Positions 45,336 to 54,306 of a DNA stretch of 64,000 nucleotides are shown piece after piece. Where the stretch lies: NCBI RefSeq assembly GCF_014642855.1, contig NZ_BMJB01000001.1, positions 620,001-684,000 on the forward strand, written 5' to 3'. A program made the position numbers and the translations under genes. This DNA is from Edaphobacter acidisoli. GTDB lineage: Bacteria; Acidobacteriota; Terriglobia; Terriglobales; Acidobacteriaceae. The stretch's first letter is position 1, and each line of letters begins with the position of its first letter. The notes below the pieces were generated by a model. That model made no database searches, was not told the DNA's origin, and worked only from the letters and a program-made list of their open reading frames with translations.

Positions 45336-45614
45336 ATGATTTTCTCGAAAGATTACGTTGGATATCTGGCGCGCCAGACAGTCAAGGAGCTGGTAGCCGC
45401 CAAGGTGATTCGCACGGACAAACCGGAAGCCCTGAATGAGCGCGTGGCCGCCGCCATGGTCGATGAACTGTCGTTGGAGGACCGCATCAATGACGAGGTT
45501 CGTGTGATCCTCGAAGCGTTCCAGGACGATATGCGCAAGACTGGCGCGAGCTATCCGGAGATGTTCAAAAAGGTCAAGAACGAGCTGGCCCGCAAGTATA
45601 AGGCGGTGCTATGA
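45336..45614 (+). CDS. DUF507 family protein (first of tandem pair)
   Basis: 92 residues, all DUF507: MIFSKDYVGYLARQTVKELV, RTDKPEALNERVAAAMVDEL, MRKTGASYPEMFKKVKNELA. The ATG at 45336 begins the homology; the frame is open far upstream but antisense to the previous gene. Small helical protein, no known activity. It overlaps the next DUF507 gene by four bases (ATGA). Confidence 0.88.
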   Translation: MIFSKDYVGYLARQTVKELVAAKVIRTDKPEALNERVAAAMVDELSLEDRINDEVRVILEAFQDDMRKTGASYPEMFKKVKNELARKYKAVL

Positions 45615-45886
45615 GAATCTCGCGCGACAAACTGAACAAGCTGGCCCATACGGTGGCCGATACGCTGGCCGAGATCGACGCGTGCGATTTTCTGGAAGAT
45701 CGCAACACGATCCGTCAGGAGGCGCGCAAGGCGCTCGAAAAGCTGCTGACGGAAGAGACCAGGATCGACGCGGCGGCGCGGCAGAAGATCGCTTCGCAGC
45801 GGAAGATCATCATCGAAGGGTCGCAGGAGTGGGACATCCTCTATCGCAAGTACTACAACGATGAGGTCAAGAAGCTGGGGTTGTAG
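45611..45886 (+). CDS. DUF507 family protein (second of tandem pair)
   Basis: 91 residues. MRISRDKLNKLAHTVADTLA and the C-terminal GSQEWDILYRKYYNDEVKKL fit DUF507. It is a paralogue of the gene before it and coupled to it by ATGA overlap, so the two products probably form a complex. Two tRNA-Glu genes follow on the same strand. Confidence 0.88.
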   Translation: MRISRDKLNKLAHTVADTLAEIDACDFLEDRNTIRQEARKALEKLLTEETRIDAAARQKIASQRKIIIEGSQEWDILYRKYYNDEVKKLGL

Positions 45887-45973
45887 GGCTTCGATGGATG
45901 CTGCCGGATGGAGCTATCCACAGTCAATCTCTGGTATACTCAAGCTATCAGCGGGACACCTCACTCTAGTTGT

Positions 45974-46050
45974 GGCGTTATGGTGTAACTGGTTAACACG
46001 TCGCCCTCTCAAGGCGAAGAGTCCGGGTTCGAGCCCCGGTAACGCTACCA
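45974..46050 (+). tRNA. tRNA-Glu (CTC)
   Basis: A 77-base cloverleaf with encoded CCA. Anticodon loop CTCTCAA, T arm GGGTTCGAGCCC, acceptor GGCGTTA/TAACGCT with a G1-U72 pair. Confidence 0.93.
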
Positions 46051-46083
46051 AATCCTCCTGCTTCCGCTATTCCTTTTCTTTAC

Positions 46084-46160
46084 GGCGCCATGGTGTAACT
46101 GGTTAACACGCGGCCCTTTCAAGGCTGAGAGTACGGGTTCGATCCCCGTTGGCGCTACCA
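46084..46160 (+). tRNA. tRNA-Glu (TTC)
   Basis: A 77-base cloverleaf with CCA, 33 bases after the first. Anticodon loop CTTTCAA, T arm GGGTTCGATCCC, acceptor GGCGCCA/TGGCGCT with the same G1-U72 pair. The body closely matches the CTC isoacceptor, suggesting duplication followed by anticodon change. Confidence 0.93.
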
Positions 46161-46276
46161 AACCCCCGATCGCATCTCGTTTCGCGCTTGACGCGCAGTC
46201 AGGCAAAGAACTACCTTGCCCCTGGGCCCGAATCCTCCCCATCAAAATTGATGCCTTCTCATTGGGAGTGTGATCC

Positions 46277-48517
46277 ATGAACGCCTCGGATTCCCCGGCC
46301 CCCCTGTCCTGTCTTTCCCTCTCTTTTCGCCGCTCTCGCCGCTCTCGCCGAGCGTGCCTGGAACTGTGTGTTGGCTTTCTGCTGTGCCTGCTGCTGGTGC
46401 CGGTGTGCGCGTTGGCGCAGGGTCTCGCGGACATGCCTTCAGTCGAGCGCGTCCAGGCCGAGATCAAAGGCTCTGATCCTGTCGACACGCTTGCCCGGCA
46501 GGTCGCGGTCTTCAACGTACTGGTCCAATACGTCAATCGCATCAAGACAAGCCGCTCCGTGCGCGGGCCGTTTACGCCGGACGAGCAGAAGTTATTCGAC
46601 GCCTACCGGCTGGCGGCGTACCAGATCTCGCAGCAGTTCGCGAAGACACACACCGCAGCCGAGACGCAGGCATTCAACGGACTGCATAACCGCTACGAGA
46701 TGGATGGTGCGTTCGAGCACGATTGGAGGGCGCGACTGCTGGGCAGTCAGGCGTCGGCGACGTACAACGCTGCGATGACCGATCTGAGCGCGGGGCAGCA
46801 GAAGCATTACCAGCAGGAGATGGATCAGTACAAGCAGGCCGTAGCGCAGCAGCAGGCGGCGAAGAACCGGCAGGCCTCCGGCGGATCGAATGACCCGAAT
46901 GATCCGACGGGGGTAGCCATACGGCGATGTCTGGAGCTGGGTGGCAGCTCGATCTCCTGCCTGGGCAAGGGCATAAATACGGGCATGTTCAGCCTGGTCG
47001 GTCTCGGCGGTATGGAAAGCATCACCTCGCAGATTACGGGGCCGGGGCCGGCCCGCGTTGTGCTGCACGGAACGTATGCGAGGCCGGGAGAGAAGACGTC
47101 GCTCGAGTTCAGTATCGGCAAGGTTTCGATCGCCGGCTGCGGAGACCTGGATGCTTCGCAAACGGCCCCCACCTACGCGATTGAGAAGCGGCCCGGCTCG
47201 GCGCGCATCGTTGTCAACAATTCACCCGCGCCGTTCACGCTGGCGCTCGGTCCCAATGGCGGCCTCACCGGTCCCGGCATGGTGGACGTGACAGGCAAGG
47301 TCATTGTCGGATGGACCACACAAACCACACAGGTCTACCACAACGGTGTTTCCGTTGGAGCGGGATACGCGGCCGAGTGCGGCGGGTCGTGCCGGAATAC
47401 GACTCAGTCGCCGATCTATAAAGTGAAGACGGAGCGCTGCACCATCGGGACATATAACGCGCCGCCTCCGCTTCCGCCGCCGAACCCGAAGGCAGACGCA
47501 CTGAACAACAGCCCGGTGGGAATGATCGGCGGGTTAGTCGCGTACACGAACGGCGGGGCCGAGGCGATGGATAACGCAGATGCTCCCCGGGGACTGCGGA
47601 TGAACGGCCTGTACTCGGACGGCCGCATGCGGCTGCAGTTCAGTCCGGCAGCAGCGATCCTCGACTGCGGCGAGGCGCATGTGCGGCTGGAGTACACGGT
47701 CGAAAACACGCCCGACCGCTTCCTCGTGCACGTTGCGAACTCGAGCGGCGGGCCGTTCACGCTGGCGGTTGAGCCGGACAACTCACTGCGCGGGTCAGGG
47801 CAGACGACGGTGAATGGCCGGTTGATCTCCGGAATGGAGGGCGAGAATGTCACATACCGGCCGCACTCGGAGACGTGCGAGGTGGGCACGCTCCGGCCGG
47901 ACACAGGCTCGGGGGAGACGATGAAGGTCGCGGAAGGGAGCGCGGCTGCTCCTCCGGCCGATTCGACGAGCGTCGCCCCGGCGTCGTATACGGGGCCCGA
48001 GGCGCCCATTTCTGCGGTACCCGCGCCTTCAGCAGCGACATCTGCTGCTGCGAACCGCGCATATCCAGCGACCGCCTCGGCGACTGGAGCTGCGGGAACA
48101 GGTGCGGCGATGCGCGTGTTCATCACCTCGGCGTTTGACGGCGGCGCGAACCCGATGGCAGGCCAGGTGGTCTGGGTGATGCGTGAACGCATGGACGCGG
48201 TGCTGCGCTCGCTCGGCGCGCCGATCCCCGCCAACGCTACGCCGTCACAGGCCTGGATAGCCTTCGCAATGGCGTGTAAGGGCAGAGACTGTAGCTCGGC
48301 GCTGGCGCAGTTGAAGACGCGCGTCGTCGCCGCAACCAGACTCGACGCCGGGGGCAAAGCGACGATCTCCACACAGACAGCCGCCACAGGCACGTACTAC
48401 CTCTTTGCTCAGGTGCGCGGACCCGGCGGCCTGCTGATGTGGGACGTGCCTGCGAACTTTCAGCCCGGAGACAACACCGTCACCCTCACCGCTACGAACG
48501 CAGAACTCATCCACTAG
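46277..48517 (+). CDS. large exported protein with a duplicated beta-rich domain, function unknown
   Basis: 746 residues. A long basic n-region (SFRRSRRSRRACLE) leads to a signal helix (about 31-47) ending CALAQ. Residues about 50-205 are helical and Gln-rich. Two related units follow: about 255-345 (VVLHGTYA, SIAGCGDLDA, APFTLALGPNGGLTGPG) and about 436-530 (LRMNGLYS, AILDCGEAHV, GPFTLAVEPDNSLRGSG). Each has one conserved Cys and a PFTLA..P...L.G.G core. An Ala/Pro/Ser linker (about 545-610) precedes a C-terminal beta-sandwich with GPGGLLMWDVPANFQPGD. I know no named family for the repeated unit. Periplasmic or secreted. Confidence 0.75.
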   Translation: MNASDSPAPLSCLSLSFRRSRRSRRACLELCVGFLLCLLLVPVCALAQGLADMPSVERVQAEIKGSDPVDTLARQVAVFNVLVQYVNRIKTSRSVRGPFTPDEQKLFDAYRLAAYQISQQFAKTHTAAETQAFNGLHNRYEMDGAFEHDWRARLLGSQASATYNAAMTDLSAGQQKHYQQEMDQYKQAVAQQQAAKNRQASGGSNDPNDPTGVAIRRCLELGGSSISCLGKGINTGMFSLVGLGGMESITSQITGPGPARVVLHGTYARPGEKTSLEFSIGKVSIAGCGDLDASQTAPTYAIEKRPGSARIVVNNSPAPFTLALGPNGGLTGPGMVDVTGKVIVGWTTQTTQVYHNGVSVGAGYAAECGGSCRNTTQSPIYKVKTERCTIGTYNAPPPLPPPNPKADALNNSPVGMIGGLVAYTNGGAEAMDNADAPRGLRMNGLYSDGRMRLQFSPAAAILDCGEAHVRLEYTVENTPDRFLVHVANSSGGPFTLAVEPDNSLRGSGQTTVNGRLISGMEGENVTYRPHSETCEVGTLRPDTGSGETMKVAEGSAAAPPADSTSVAPASYTGPEAPISAVPAPSAATSAAANRAYPATASATGAAGTGAAMRVFITSAFDGGANPMAGQVVWVMRERMDAVLRSLGAPIPANATPSQAWIAFAMACKGRDCSSALAQLKTRVVAATRLDAGGKATISTQTAATGTYYLFAQVRGPGGLLMWDVPANFQPGDNTVTLTATNAELIH

Positions 48518-48564
48518 CCCGTCCGCACTCACCATTTACTTCGCCGCAGGCGGAGGACCTGGCT

Positions 48565-49068
48565 TTACTTATCCTTGGCTGCAGACTCGTGGTCGTAGCT
48601 GATGGCGCGCGATACCTTCCAGGTTCCGTCTTTGTACTGCCACAGCGTGATGAATTTGGCCTCGCCTTCACCGTCCTGCGGACGTCCGGGATGGGTGAAC
48701 CGGTGTACCCCTATCTCGACGGCACCGTAGCCTTTGAGGGGATAGACCTCCATGGACCCGGGCACCAGCGTGCGGTGGACTTTGCCGCAGATGTTTTGCT
48801 TGATCGCAGCGATAAAGGGAGCCTTGCCGACGGATAGCCCGGTCTTGTCGTGATAGAATTCCAGGTCGTCGGCGATCATCGAGCCAAACGTCTTTAGGTC
48901 GCATTGGTTGTAGGCGTCGAAGAGCTTGGTGTCCAGGGCTTGCACCGTCTTGAAGAGTGAGTCGGGCTGCGCGTCGGATGGCACTGCGCCGGATTGGGCA
49001 TGAGTTGGCAAGCCTATGGTTATCAGCAGGATGAATGTGAAAATCTTAAGCCATTCTTTCGGGGTCAT
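48565..49068 (-). CDS. exported DUF4440/NTF2-like protein
   Basis: 167 residues. Signal peptide about 1-24 (IFTFILLITIGLPTHAQ). The NTF2-like fold covers about 38-160: LDTKLFDAYNQCDLKTFGSM, DLEFYHDKTGL, HRTLVPGSMEVYPL, FITLWQYKDGTWKVSRAISY. The DUF4440 pattern of an early Asp and a late W-K-x-x-R is kept. No catalytic role can be assigned. It is convergent with the large exported protein. Confidence 0.8.
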   Translation of the reverse strand: MTPKEWLKIFTFILLITIGLPTHAQSGAVPSDAQPDSLFKTVQALDTKLFDAYNQCDLKTFGSMIADDLEFYHDKTGLSVGKAPFIAAIKQNICGKVHRTLVPGSMEVYPLKGYGAVEIGVHRFTHPGRPQDGEGEAKFITLWQYKDGTWKVSRAISYDHESAAKDK

Positions 49069-49262
49069 AGGTGGGTGCCTCCGGGTGTAAAGCGGCTGCC
49101 TTCAAGCTGCTTAACGGATGCTGGCTGGAATGGTTAACGCAGAATCAGCGTGAGGTGACTTTTAAGCCTGTCTGGATGCGGGTAGAACCTGGCTGGATTC
49201 AGGGCGGAACTTCCGCGGAGACGGCGGCGTATTATTCGTGCGGTGGAAGTTTTGGAGGGAGT

Positions 49263-49682
49263 ATGACGACGTGTTCGGCTTGCGGCAATCCGTTTCCCGA
49301 AGGGGCACGCTTCTGCAATCACTGCGGCCGGAGTGTTGAGCCTGGAGCTTTCATTGCTGCGGCTTCGACTCGGGTTCCTCCGCCACCTTATGCCTACAGC
49401 GCGCCTGTGTATGGAACGGTGATGCCTCCGTATGTGTATTACCCGCGAAAGAGCGTGGCGGCTGCGATTGTGCTGACGATCTTCTTTGGCCCACTGGGTA
49501 TGTTCTACAGCACGACCGAAGGCGCGCTGATTATGTGTGTCGTGACGTTCTTCTCGATGTTTACCGGGATCGGGCTGCTGATTGCGTGGCCTGCGTGTGT
49601 GATCTGGGGAGCGATGGCAGCGGAGAACTACAACGCGCGCATGTGGTACTGGTCGGGCGCGAGGGCTGGATATCCGGCTTAG
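49263..49682 (+). CDS. zinc-ribbon membrane protein
   Basis: 139 residues from the ATG at 49263, with GGAGGGAG directly ahead. The longer frame from 49071 has no family character. An N-terminal zinc ribbon (CSACGNPFPEGARFCNHCG, two CxxC pairs) is followed by a Pro/Tyr-rich stretch and two hydrophobic segments (about 68-82 and 88-115, TTEGALIMCVVTFFSMFTGI). A TM2-like small membrane protein with unknown role. Confidence 0.75.
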   Translation: MTTCSACGNPFPEGARFCNHCGRSVEPGAFIAAASTRVPPPPYAYSAPVYGTVMPPYVYYPRKSVAAAIVLTIFFGPLGMFYSTTEGALIMCVVTFFSMFTGIGLLIAWPACVIWGAMAAENYNARMWYWSGARAGYPA

Positions 49683-49722
49683 CGTATCTGCCTTAGCGTA
49701 TCTGCGGCGATATACTGGGTAC

Positions 49723-51090
49723 GTGAGCAAGACGTTTTACATTGAGACCTTTGGCTGTCAGATGAATGCGCACGACTCGGAAAAGGTCGTGGGCACGCTG
49801 GAGCATGAAGGCTATGTGCAGGTGGAGGACGAGGCCGATGCAGGGCTGGTTCTCTACAATACCTGCTCGATTCGCGATAAGGCGGAGCAGAAGGTCTTTC
49901 ACCGGCTGAATGAGTACAAGCGTCTGCAGGGAGAAGGGAAGAAGTTTGGAGTGCTCGGATGTGTGGCCCAGCAGGAGGGCGAGCGCATCTTTGAGAAGGC
50001 GCCGTATGTCTCGCTGGTCGCCGGGTCGGCCTCGTACCGTAATTTGCCGGAGATGCTGCGGCGGCTGGAGGCAGGTGAGACGCGCATCACGGGGCTCGAC
50101 GACCGCCAGACGGATCAGGCGTTTGAGACGGAGTTTATAGCGCGGACGAATCCTAACCGCGGGTACATCACGATCATTGAGGGCTGCGATAAATTCTGCG
50201 CTTACTGCGTGGTGCCGTATACGCGCGGCAAGGAGCGCAGCAGGACTTCGGCGAGCGTGATGGTGGAAGCGCGGCGCATGGCCGACATGGGCTACACGGA
50301 TATTCAACTGCTGGGCCAGAATGTGAATTCGTGGCGCGATCCTTCGGGCAGGATGTCGTTTGCCGAATTGCTGACAGCGGTCGGGTCGATTGCGGGGATT
50401 CGGAGGGTGCGGTTTACGACTTCGCATCCGCGTGACTTTACGCGCGATATTGTGGAGGCGATCGACGCGACGCCGACGCTGTGCGACCACATTCATCTGC
50501 CGGTGCAGTCTGGCTCGACGGCTGTGCTGCATGCGATGGCGAGGGAGTATACGCGCGAGTGGTACCTGGAGCGCATGAGCTGGATTCATGGGGCGAAGCG
50601 CGACATCTCGATTACGAGCGACATGATTGTGGGTTTTCCGGGCGAGACGGATGCGGACTTCGAGCAGACGATCACGCTGATCGATGCGGTGAAGTACGAC
50701 GCAGTGTTTGCGTTCAAGTTTTCGCCGAGGCCGAATACGCCGGCTGTTCACATGGCCGATAGCATTCCGGATGCGGTGAAGTCGGAGCGGCTGCGGATTC
50801 TGATGGACCGGCAGAGGGAGATTCAGCGCGAGCACTATGGTCGGCACCTGGGGCAGGTTGTCGAGGCGATGGTGGAGGGGTACAACGAGGCCCGCGGCCA
50901 GGTTGTAGGCCGCAGCACACAGAATAAGACGATCAACTTCACGGCATCCGGCGAGAGGCCGCCGCAGGGAAGCTATGTGGATGTGAGGATTACGCAGACG
51001 TTGCCCAACTCGCTGGTGGGCGAGGCCTTGATGAACGCGGTGCCGTTTGTTCCGGTGAGGCGCGCTGCGGACTTTGTCGTACTAAACTAA
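49723..51090 (+). CDS. miaB: tRNA-2-methylthio-N6-dimethylallyladenosine synthase MiaB
   Basis: 455 residues. An N-terminal MTTase domain with three Cys (FGCQMN, NTCSIRD, GCVAQQEG). Radical SAM cluster CDKFCAYC at about 153-160 with VVPYTRGKERSR, which is MiaB-specific. The TRAM domain is at the end (QNKTINFTASG). It methylthiolates A37 of tRNAs reading U-starting codons. Starts at GTG. It begins a run with the nuclease-family gene 24 bases later. Confidence 0.95.
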   Translation: MSKTFYIETFGCQMNAHDSEKVVGTLEHEGYVQVEDEADAGLVLYNTCSIRDKAEQKVFHRLNEYKRLQGEGKKFGVLGCVAQQEGERIFEKAPYVSLVAGSASYRNLPEMLRRLEAGETRITGLDDRQTDQAFETEFIARTNPNRGYITIIEGCDKFCAYCVVPYTRGKERSRTSASVMVEARRMADMGYTDIQLLGQNVNSWRDPSGRMSFAELLTAVGSIAGIRRVRFTTSHPRDFTRDIVEAIDATPTLCDHIHLPVQSGSTAVLHAMAREYTREWYLERMSWIHGAKRDISITSDMIVGFPGETDADFEQTITLIDAVKYDAVFAFKFSPRPNTPAVHMADSIPDAVKSERLRILMDRQREIQREHYGRHLGQVVEAMVEGYNEARGQVVGRSTQNKTINFTASGERPPQGSYVDVRITQTLPNSLVGEALMNAVPFVPVRRAADFVVLN

Positions 51091-51114
51091 CAATCAGGCA
51101 ACCGGCAACGAGCG

Positions 51115-51648
51115 ATGGAAAAGAGCGCCGCAACTACTCAACCCGAAGCCGCGACTCAGGCCCCTGATGAGGTCGAGATGCAGATTCGCGGCCTCATGAT
51201 GGACCCGGTCACGAACATGCCGATCGTTGTGCTGAAGGATGTGGCCAGCGATGTGGTGCTGCCGATCTGGGTGGGAATCTTTGAAGCGAATGCGATTGCG
51301 GTGGAGTTGGAGAAGTCCGCGCCACCACGTCCGATGACGCATGATCTGCTATTGAACATGGCCCGCGGATTGAATGCGACGGTACGCAAGGTGGTGGTTT
51401 CGGAGCTGCGCGAGGATACGTTTTACGCGGTGATCTGGATGGATCAGGCTGGCGAGATGGTGGCGTTGGATTCGCGACCATCGGATGCGATTGCGCTGGC
51501 GCTCAGGTGGGACTGCCCGATCTATGTGAGCCGCACGGTGCTGGAGAGCTCGAAGCAGTCGGCTGCGTCGCAGACAATCAACGAAGATGATATGAAGCGC
51601 TGGCTCGAAAATCTGAACGACGACGAGATGGGCCGCTACAAGATGTAG
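51115..51648 (+). CDS. bifunctional nuclease family protein (DUF151/BFN)
   Basis: 177 residues. DUF151 text: VEMQIRGLMMDPVTNMPIVV, LPIWVGIFEANAIAVELE, FYAVIWMDQAGEMVALDSRP and SDAIALALRWDCPIYV. The C-terminus (INEDDMKRWLENLNDDEMG) is acidic, as in bacterial members. Some members have nuclease activity; many are uncharacterised. It follows miaB by 24 bases. Confidence 0.88.
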   Translation: MEKSAATTQPEAATQAPDEVEMQIRGLMMDPVTNMPIVVLKDVASDVVLPIWVGIFEANAIAVELEKSAPPRPMTHDLLLNMARGLNATVRKVVVSELREDTFYAVIWMDQAGEMVALDSRPSDAIALALRWDCPIYVSRTVLESSKQSAASQTINEDDMKRWLENLNDDEMGRYKM

Positions 51649-51678
51649 CTTTCGAGATTACACGATCAAGGACCGCGC

Positions 51679-52806
51679 TTGAGCTTCTCCGAGACCGCAA
51701 AATCAGCTCTTTTTCGGAGCACCGCTTCTATCGAACGCGTTGTGTCGCCGTCGCGCGTTGCGCGGATCGAAAGCGCTACGAACTTTCTTGTGCTGCAACA
51801 TGCGACTGCGCTGGGAACGGTCATTCATGCGACACCGCTGATCCCTGCGCTTCACGAGACTGTGCCGGGATGCCGCATCGCCGTGGCCGCGAGTGGGTTT
51901 GGTCTGGAAGTGTTGAGGAACAATCCTGGGATCGATTCTCTTTTTGAGACACCTAGCCCTTTGCGTGATTTGGCGGGGGCCGTGCGTGCGCTTCGCGCAC
52001 AGAACCCGTTTCGCGAGGCGCCCTACGTTACGCTTACTCCTACGGGCAATGAACGCACGAAGGTCGCGCTACAGGCGGTTTTGTCAGGCGCGGCGACGCG
52101 GATAGGTTTCACGGTTGTTCCTGAGCTCTATCGTGTACCGATGAGCTTTGATTTCTCGCGCAGCCAGATTGCCAATAACCTGCGTATTGTCGAGGCGCTT
52201 GGACATGCCGTGGAGCACTTTGAGCCGCAGGTGTTCTTCACCGCTGAGGATGCGGCGGGTGCGCGAAGGCTTCTCGTCGATTCGGGAGCGTGCCTGGATC
52301 GGCCTTTTGCTGTCTTCATTACGCAGACCAGCGTGACGCAGAGGAAGAGTTGGCGCGCGGAGAGGTTTCAGCAGATTGCGAGTTTTCTTTTTGAGCAATA
52401 CGGCATGATGCCGGTGTTTGTAGGCACGGCGGCAGAGTCTGATGCAATTGAAAAGCTTCGCGGCGGGTTGCGGATTCATTCCGTCAACGTGGCGGGAAAG
52501 ACGAATCTGCCAGGGTTAGCTGCTTTGATGAGTCTTGCTAAGGTGGGCGTGTCTCTGGATACAGGGCCGCTGCACATCGCGCGCGCAGTCGGGTTGCCAA
52601 CTGTGGTGATTGCTCCAGCATGGTCTCCTCCGGTGGAGTGGCTGCCGGTGGGCGATTCGCGCTTTCGTATCCTCAAGAATGCGGACATGCCTGCGGCGAC
52701 TCCGGACTACATCATCGATGAGGTCTCTGTGGACGATGTAACCGGGGCATTGACTGATCTGTTGCAGGTTCATCCTCGACAGACTGAGAGTACGGCGAGG
52801 ACCTGA
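51679..52806 (+). CDS. glycosyltransferase family 9 (heptosyltransferase-like)
   Basis: 375 residues. LVLQHATALGTVIHATPLIP is the N-terminal GT9 strand-loop. The C-terminal sugar-nucleotide half has SVTQRKSWRAERFQQIASFL, VFVGTAAESD, and LMSLAKVGVSLDTGPLHIAR with the nucleotide-binding Asp-Thr-Gly-Pro. GT9 enzymes add heptose or other sugars to lipopolysaccharide core. Start TTG with AAGGA seven to eight bases ahead. It ends nine bases from convergent aroA. The donor sugar is unknown. Confidence 0.88.
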   Translation: MSFSETAKSALFRSTASIERVVSPSRVARIESATNFLVLQHATALGTVIHATPLIPALHETVPGCRIAVAASGFGLEVLRNNPGIDSLFETPSPLRDLAGAVRALRAQNPFREAPYVTLTPTGNERTKVALQAVLSGAATRIGFTVVPELYRVPMSFDFSRSQIANNLRIVEALGHAVEHFEPQVFFTAEDAAGARRLLVDSGACLDRPFAVFITQTSVTQRKSWRAERFQQIASFLFEQYGMMPVFVGTAAESDAIEKLRGGLRIHSVNVAGKTNLPGLAALMSLAKVGVSLDTGPLHIARAVGLPTVVIAPAWSPPVEWLPVGDSRFRILKNADMPAATPDYIIDEVSVDDVTGALTDLLQVHPRQTESTART

Positions 52807-52815
52807 GCGATATGT

Positions 52816-54105
52816 TTAGCGCTGCGCGAGAGTGTCGAGCATCGTGAAGAATTCGGGGAACGAGATGGCGGCGGCTTCTGCGCCGTGGATCTCGGTATCG
52901 CCTTCGGCCCGCAGTGCCGCTACGGAGAACGCCATGGCGATGCGGTGATCGGTGCCTGAGTCGATGGATGCGCCGTGCAGCTTCTGGTTGCCGGGGACAG
53001 CAAGACCGTCTTCGAACTCGGTCACTTCGGCGCCCATTGCACGGAGATTCCTGACGACGAGCGAGATGCGGTCGGATTCCTTGACGCGCAGTTCTTTGGC
53101 GTCGCGGATGGTGATGCCGTCGCGGGTGTATGGGCCGATGGCGGCGAGCACGGGCAACTCGTCGATGATCTGCGCCGAGAGTGCACCGGAGATCTCCATG
53201 CCCTTGAGGCCGCTGGGAGCGACATTGACCTGGATGGTGCCGACCATCTCGCCGTGCTTCTCTTCGACGTGGAGGACCTTGATCGCGCCACCGAGCGCAG
53301 TGACGACGTCGAGCAGTGATGCGCGCGTGGGGTTCATGCCGACCGCGTCGAGGACGAGGTTTGAATCAGGGAAAAGCAGCGCGGCGCAGAGGAAGAATGC
53401 GGCTGATGAGAGATCGCCGGGAACGGTGGCGTCGATAGCTCTAAGTTTTTGGCCGCCTGCGATCGAGAGCCGGTCGCCTTCGCGCGTAAGTGTGGCTCCG
53501 AAGGCGCGGAGGGCGTGCTCGGAGTGGTCGCGGGTGCGGATGGATTCGCTGAGGCTGGTTGTGCCCTGGGCCTGGAGTCCGGCGAAGAGAACGGCGGTTT
53601 TGACTTGCGCGCTGGGGATGGGGGTTTCGAAGTCGATGGCGTTGAGCGGGCCGCCGTAGATGGTGATGGGCGCGTGGCCATCGACGAGGTCGAGTTTTGC
53701 TCCCATCTGCATCAGCGGCTTGCGGATGCGCTCCATGGGGCGCAGGGTGAGGGAGTGGTCGCCGATGAGCGTGAAGATGTGCGGGTGCGAAGCGATGAGG
53801 CCGGAGAGCATCCGCATGGTCGAGCCGGAGTTGCCGCAGTCGAGCGGTTTGGAGGGCTGTGTGAATGAGCCAGCCGTGCCGGTGACGTCGATTGTCTTCG
53901 TGTCGTTGATGACGATCTTTGCGCCGAGCGCTTCCATGCAGCCGAGCGAGGAGTGCGGGTCCGCGCCGGTAGAGAAGTTGGAGAGGCGCGTGGTGCCTTC
54001 GGCCAGACCGGCGAGCAGAGCATAGCGGTGCGAGATGGACTTGTCGCCGGGCAAGGTGACGGAGCCCTGAAAGGATCGTGCGGGACGTATCGTTTGTGTA
54101 GACAT
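52816..54105 (-). CDS. aroA: 3-phosphoshikimate 1-carboxyvinyltransferase (EPSP synthase)
   Basis: About 429 residues. The substrate loop LPGDKSISHRYALLAGLAEG (about 17-36), LDCGNSGSTMRML, and the C-terminal KESDRISLVVRNLRAMGAEV and DHRIAMAFSVAALRAE are all present. It makes EPSP in aromatic amino-acid synthesis. The homology starts at ATG 54105 with GAAAG ahead; the open frame runs to 54261 without homology. It stands alone here, not in an aro cluster. Confidence 0.95.
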   Translation of the reverse strand: MSTQTIRPARSFQGSVTLPGDKSISHRYALLAGLAEGTTRLSNFSTGADPHSSLGCMEALGAKIVINDTKTIDVTGTAGSFTQPSKPLDCGNSGSTMRMLSGLIASHPHIFTLIGDHSLTLRPMERIRKPLMQMGAKLDLVDGHAPITIYGGPLNAIDFETPIPSAQVKTAVLFAGLQAQGTTSLSESIRTRDHSEHALRAFGATLTREGDRLSIAGGQKLRAIDATVPGDLSSAAFFLCAALLFPDSNLVLDAVGMNPTRASLLDVVTALGGAIKVLHVEEKHGEMVGTIQVNVAPSGLKGMEISGALSAQIIDELPVLAAIGPYTRDGITIRDAKELRVKESDRISLVVRNLRAMGAEVTEFEDGLAVPGNQKLHGASIDSGTDHRIAMAFSVAALRAEGDTEIHGAEAAAISFPEFFTMLDTLAQR

Positions 54106-54306
54106 TCGCTTTCTAGTGTAGCCAATTGAGGGAAGATTATGGGCGCAGTTTTGCGACAGAGAGCGGATACTGACCGGCAAATCATGGTTCTGATAGACTT
54201 CGTTCGCGGCTGAAGACGAAGGCTCGTGGGTGAATCGTCTGCCGTTCGCTGGGCCCCTCAAAACAATTCAATGGAAGTTCCGATCTCGATGGGACGGGAG
54301 GATGTC

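Noticed and set aside
49693..50847. 384-codon minus-strand open frame opposite miaB
   Set aside because: Arg/His/Leu-rich shadow with no homology; miaB is certain.
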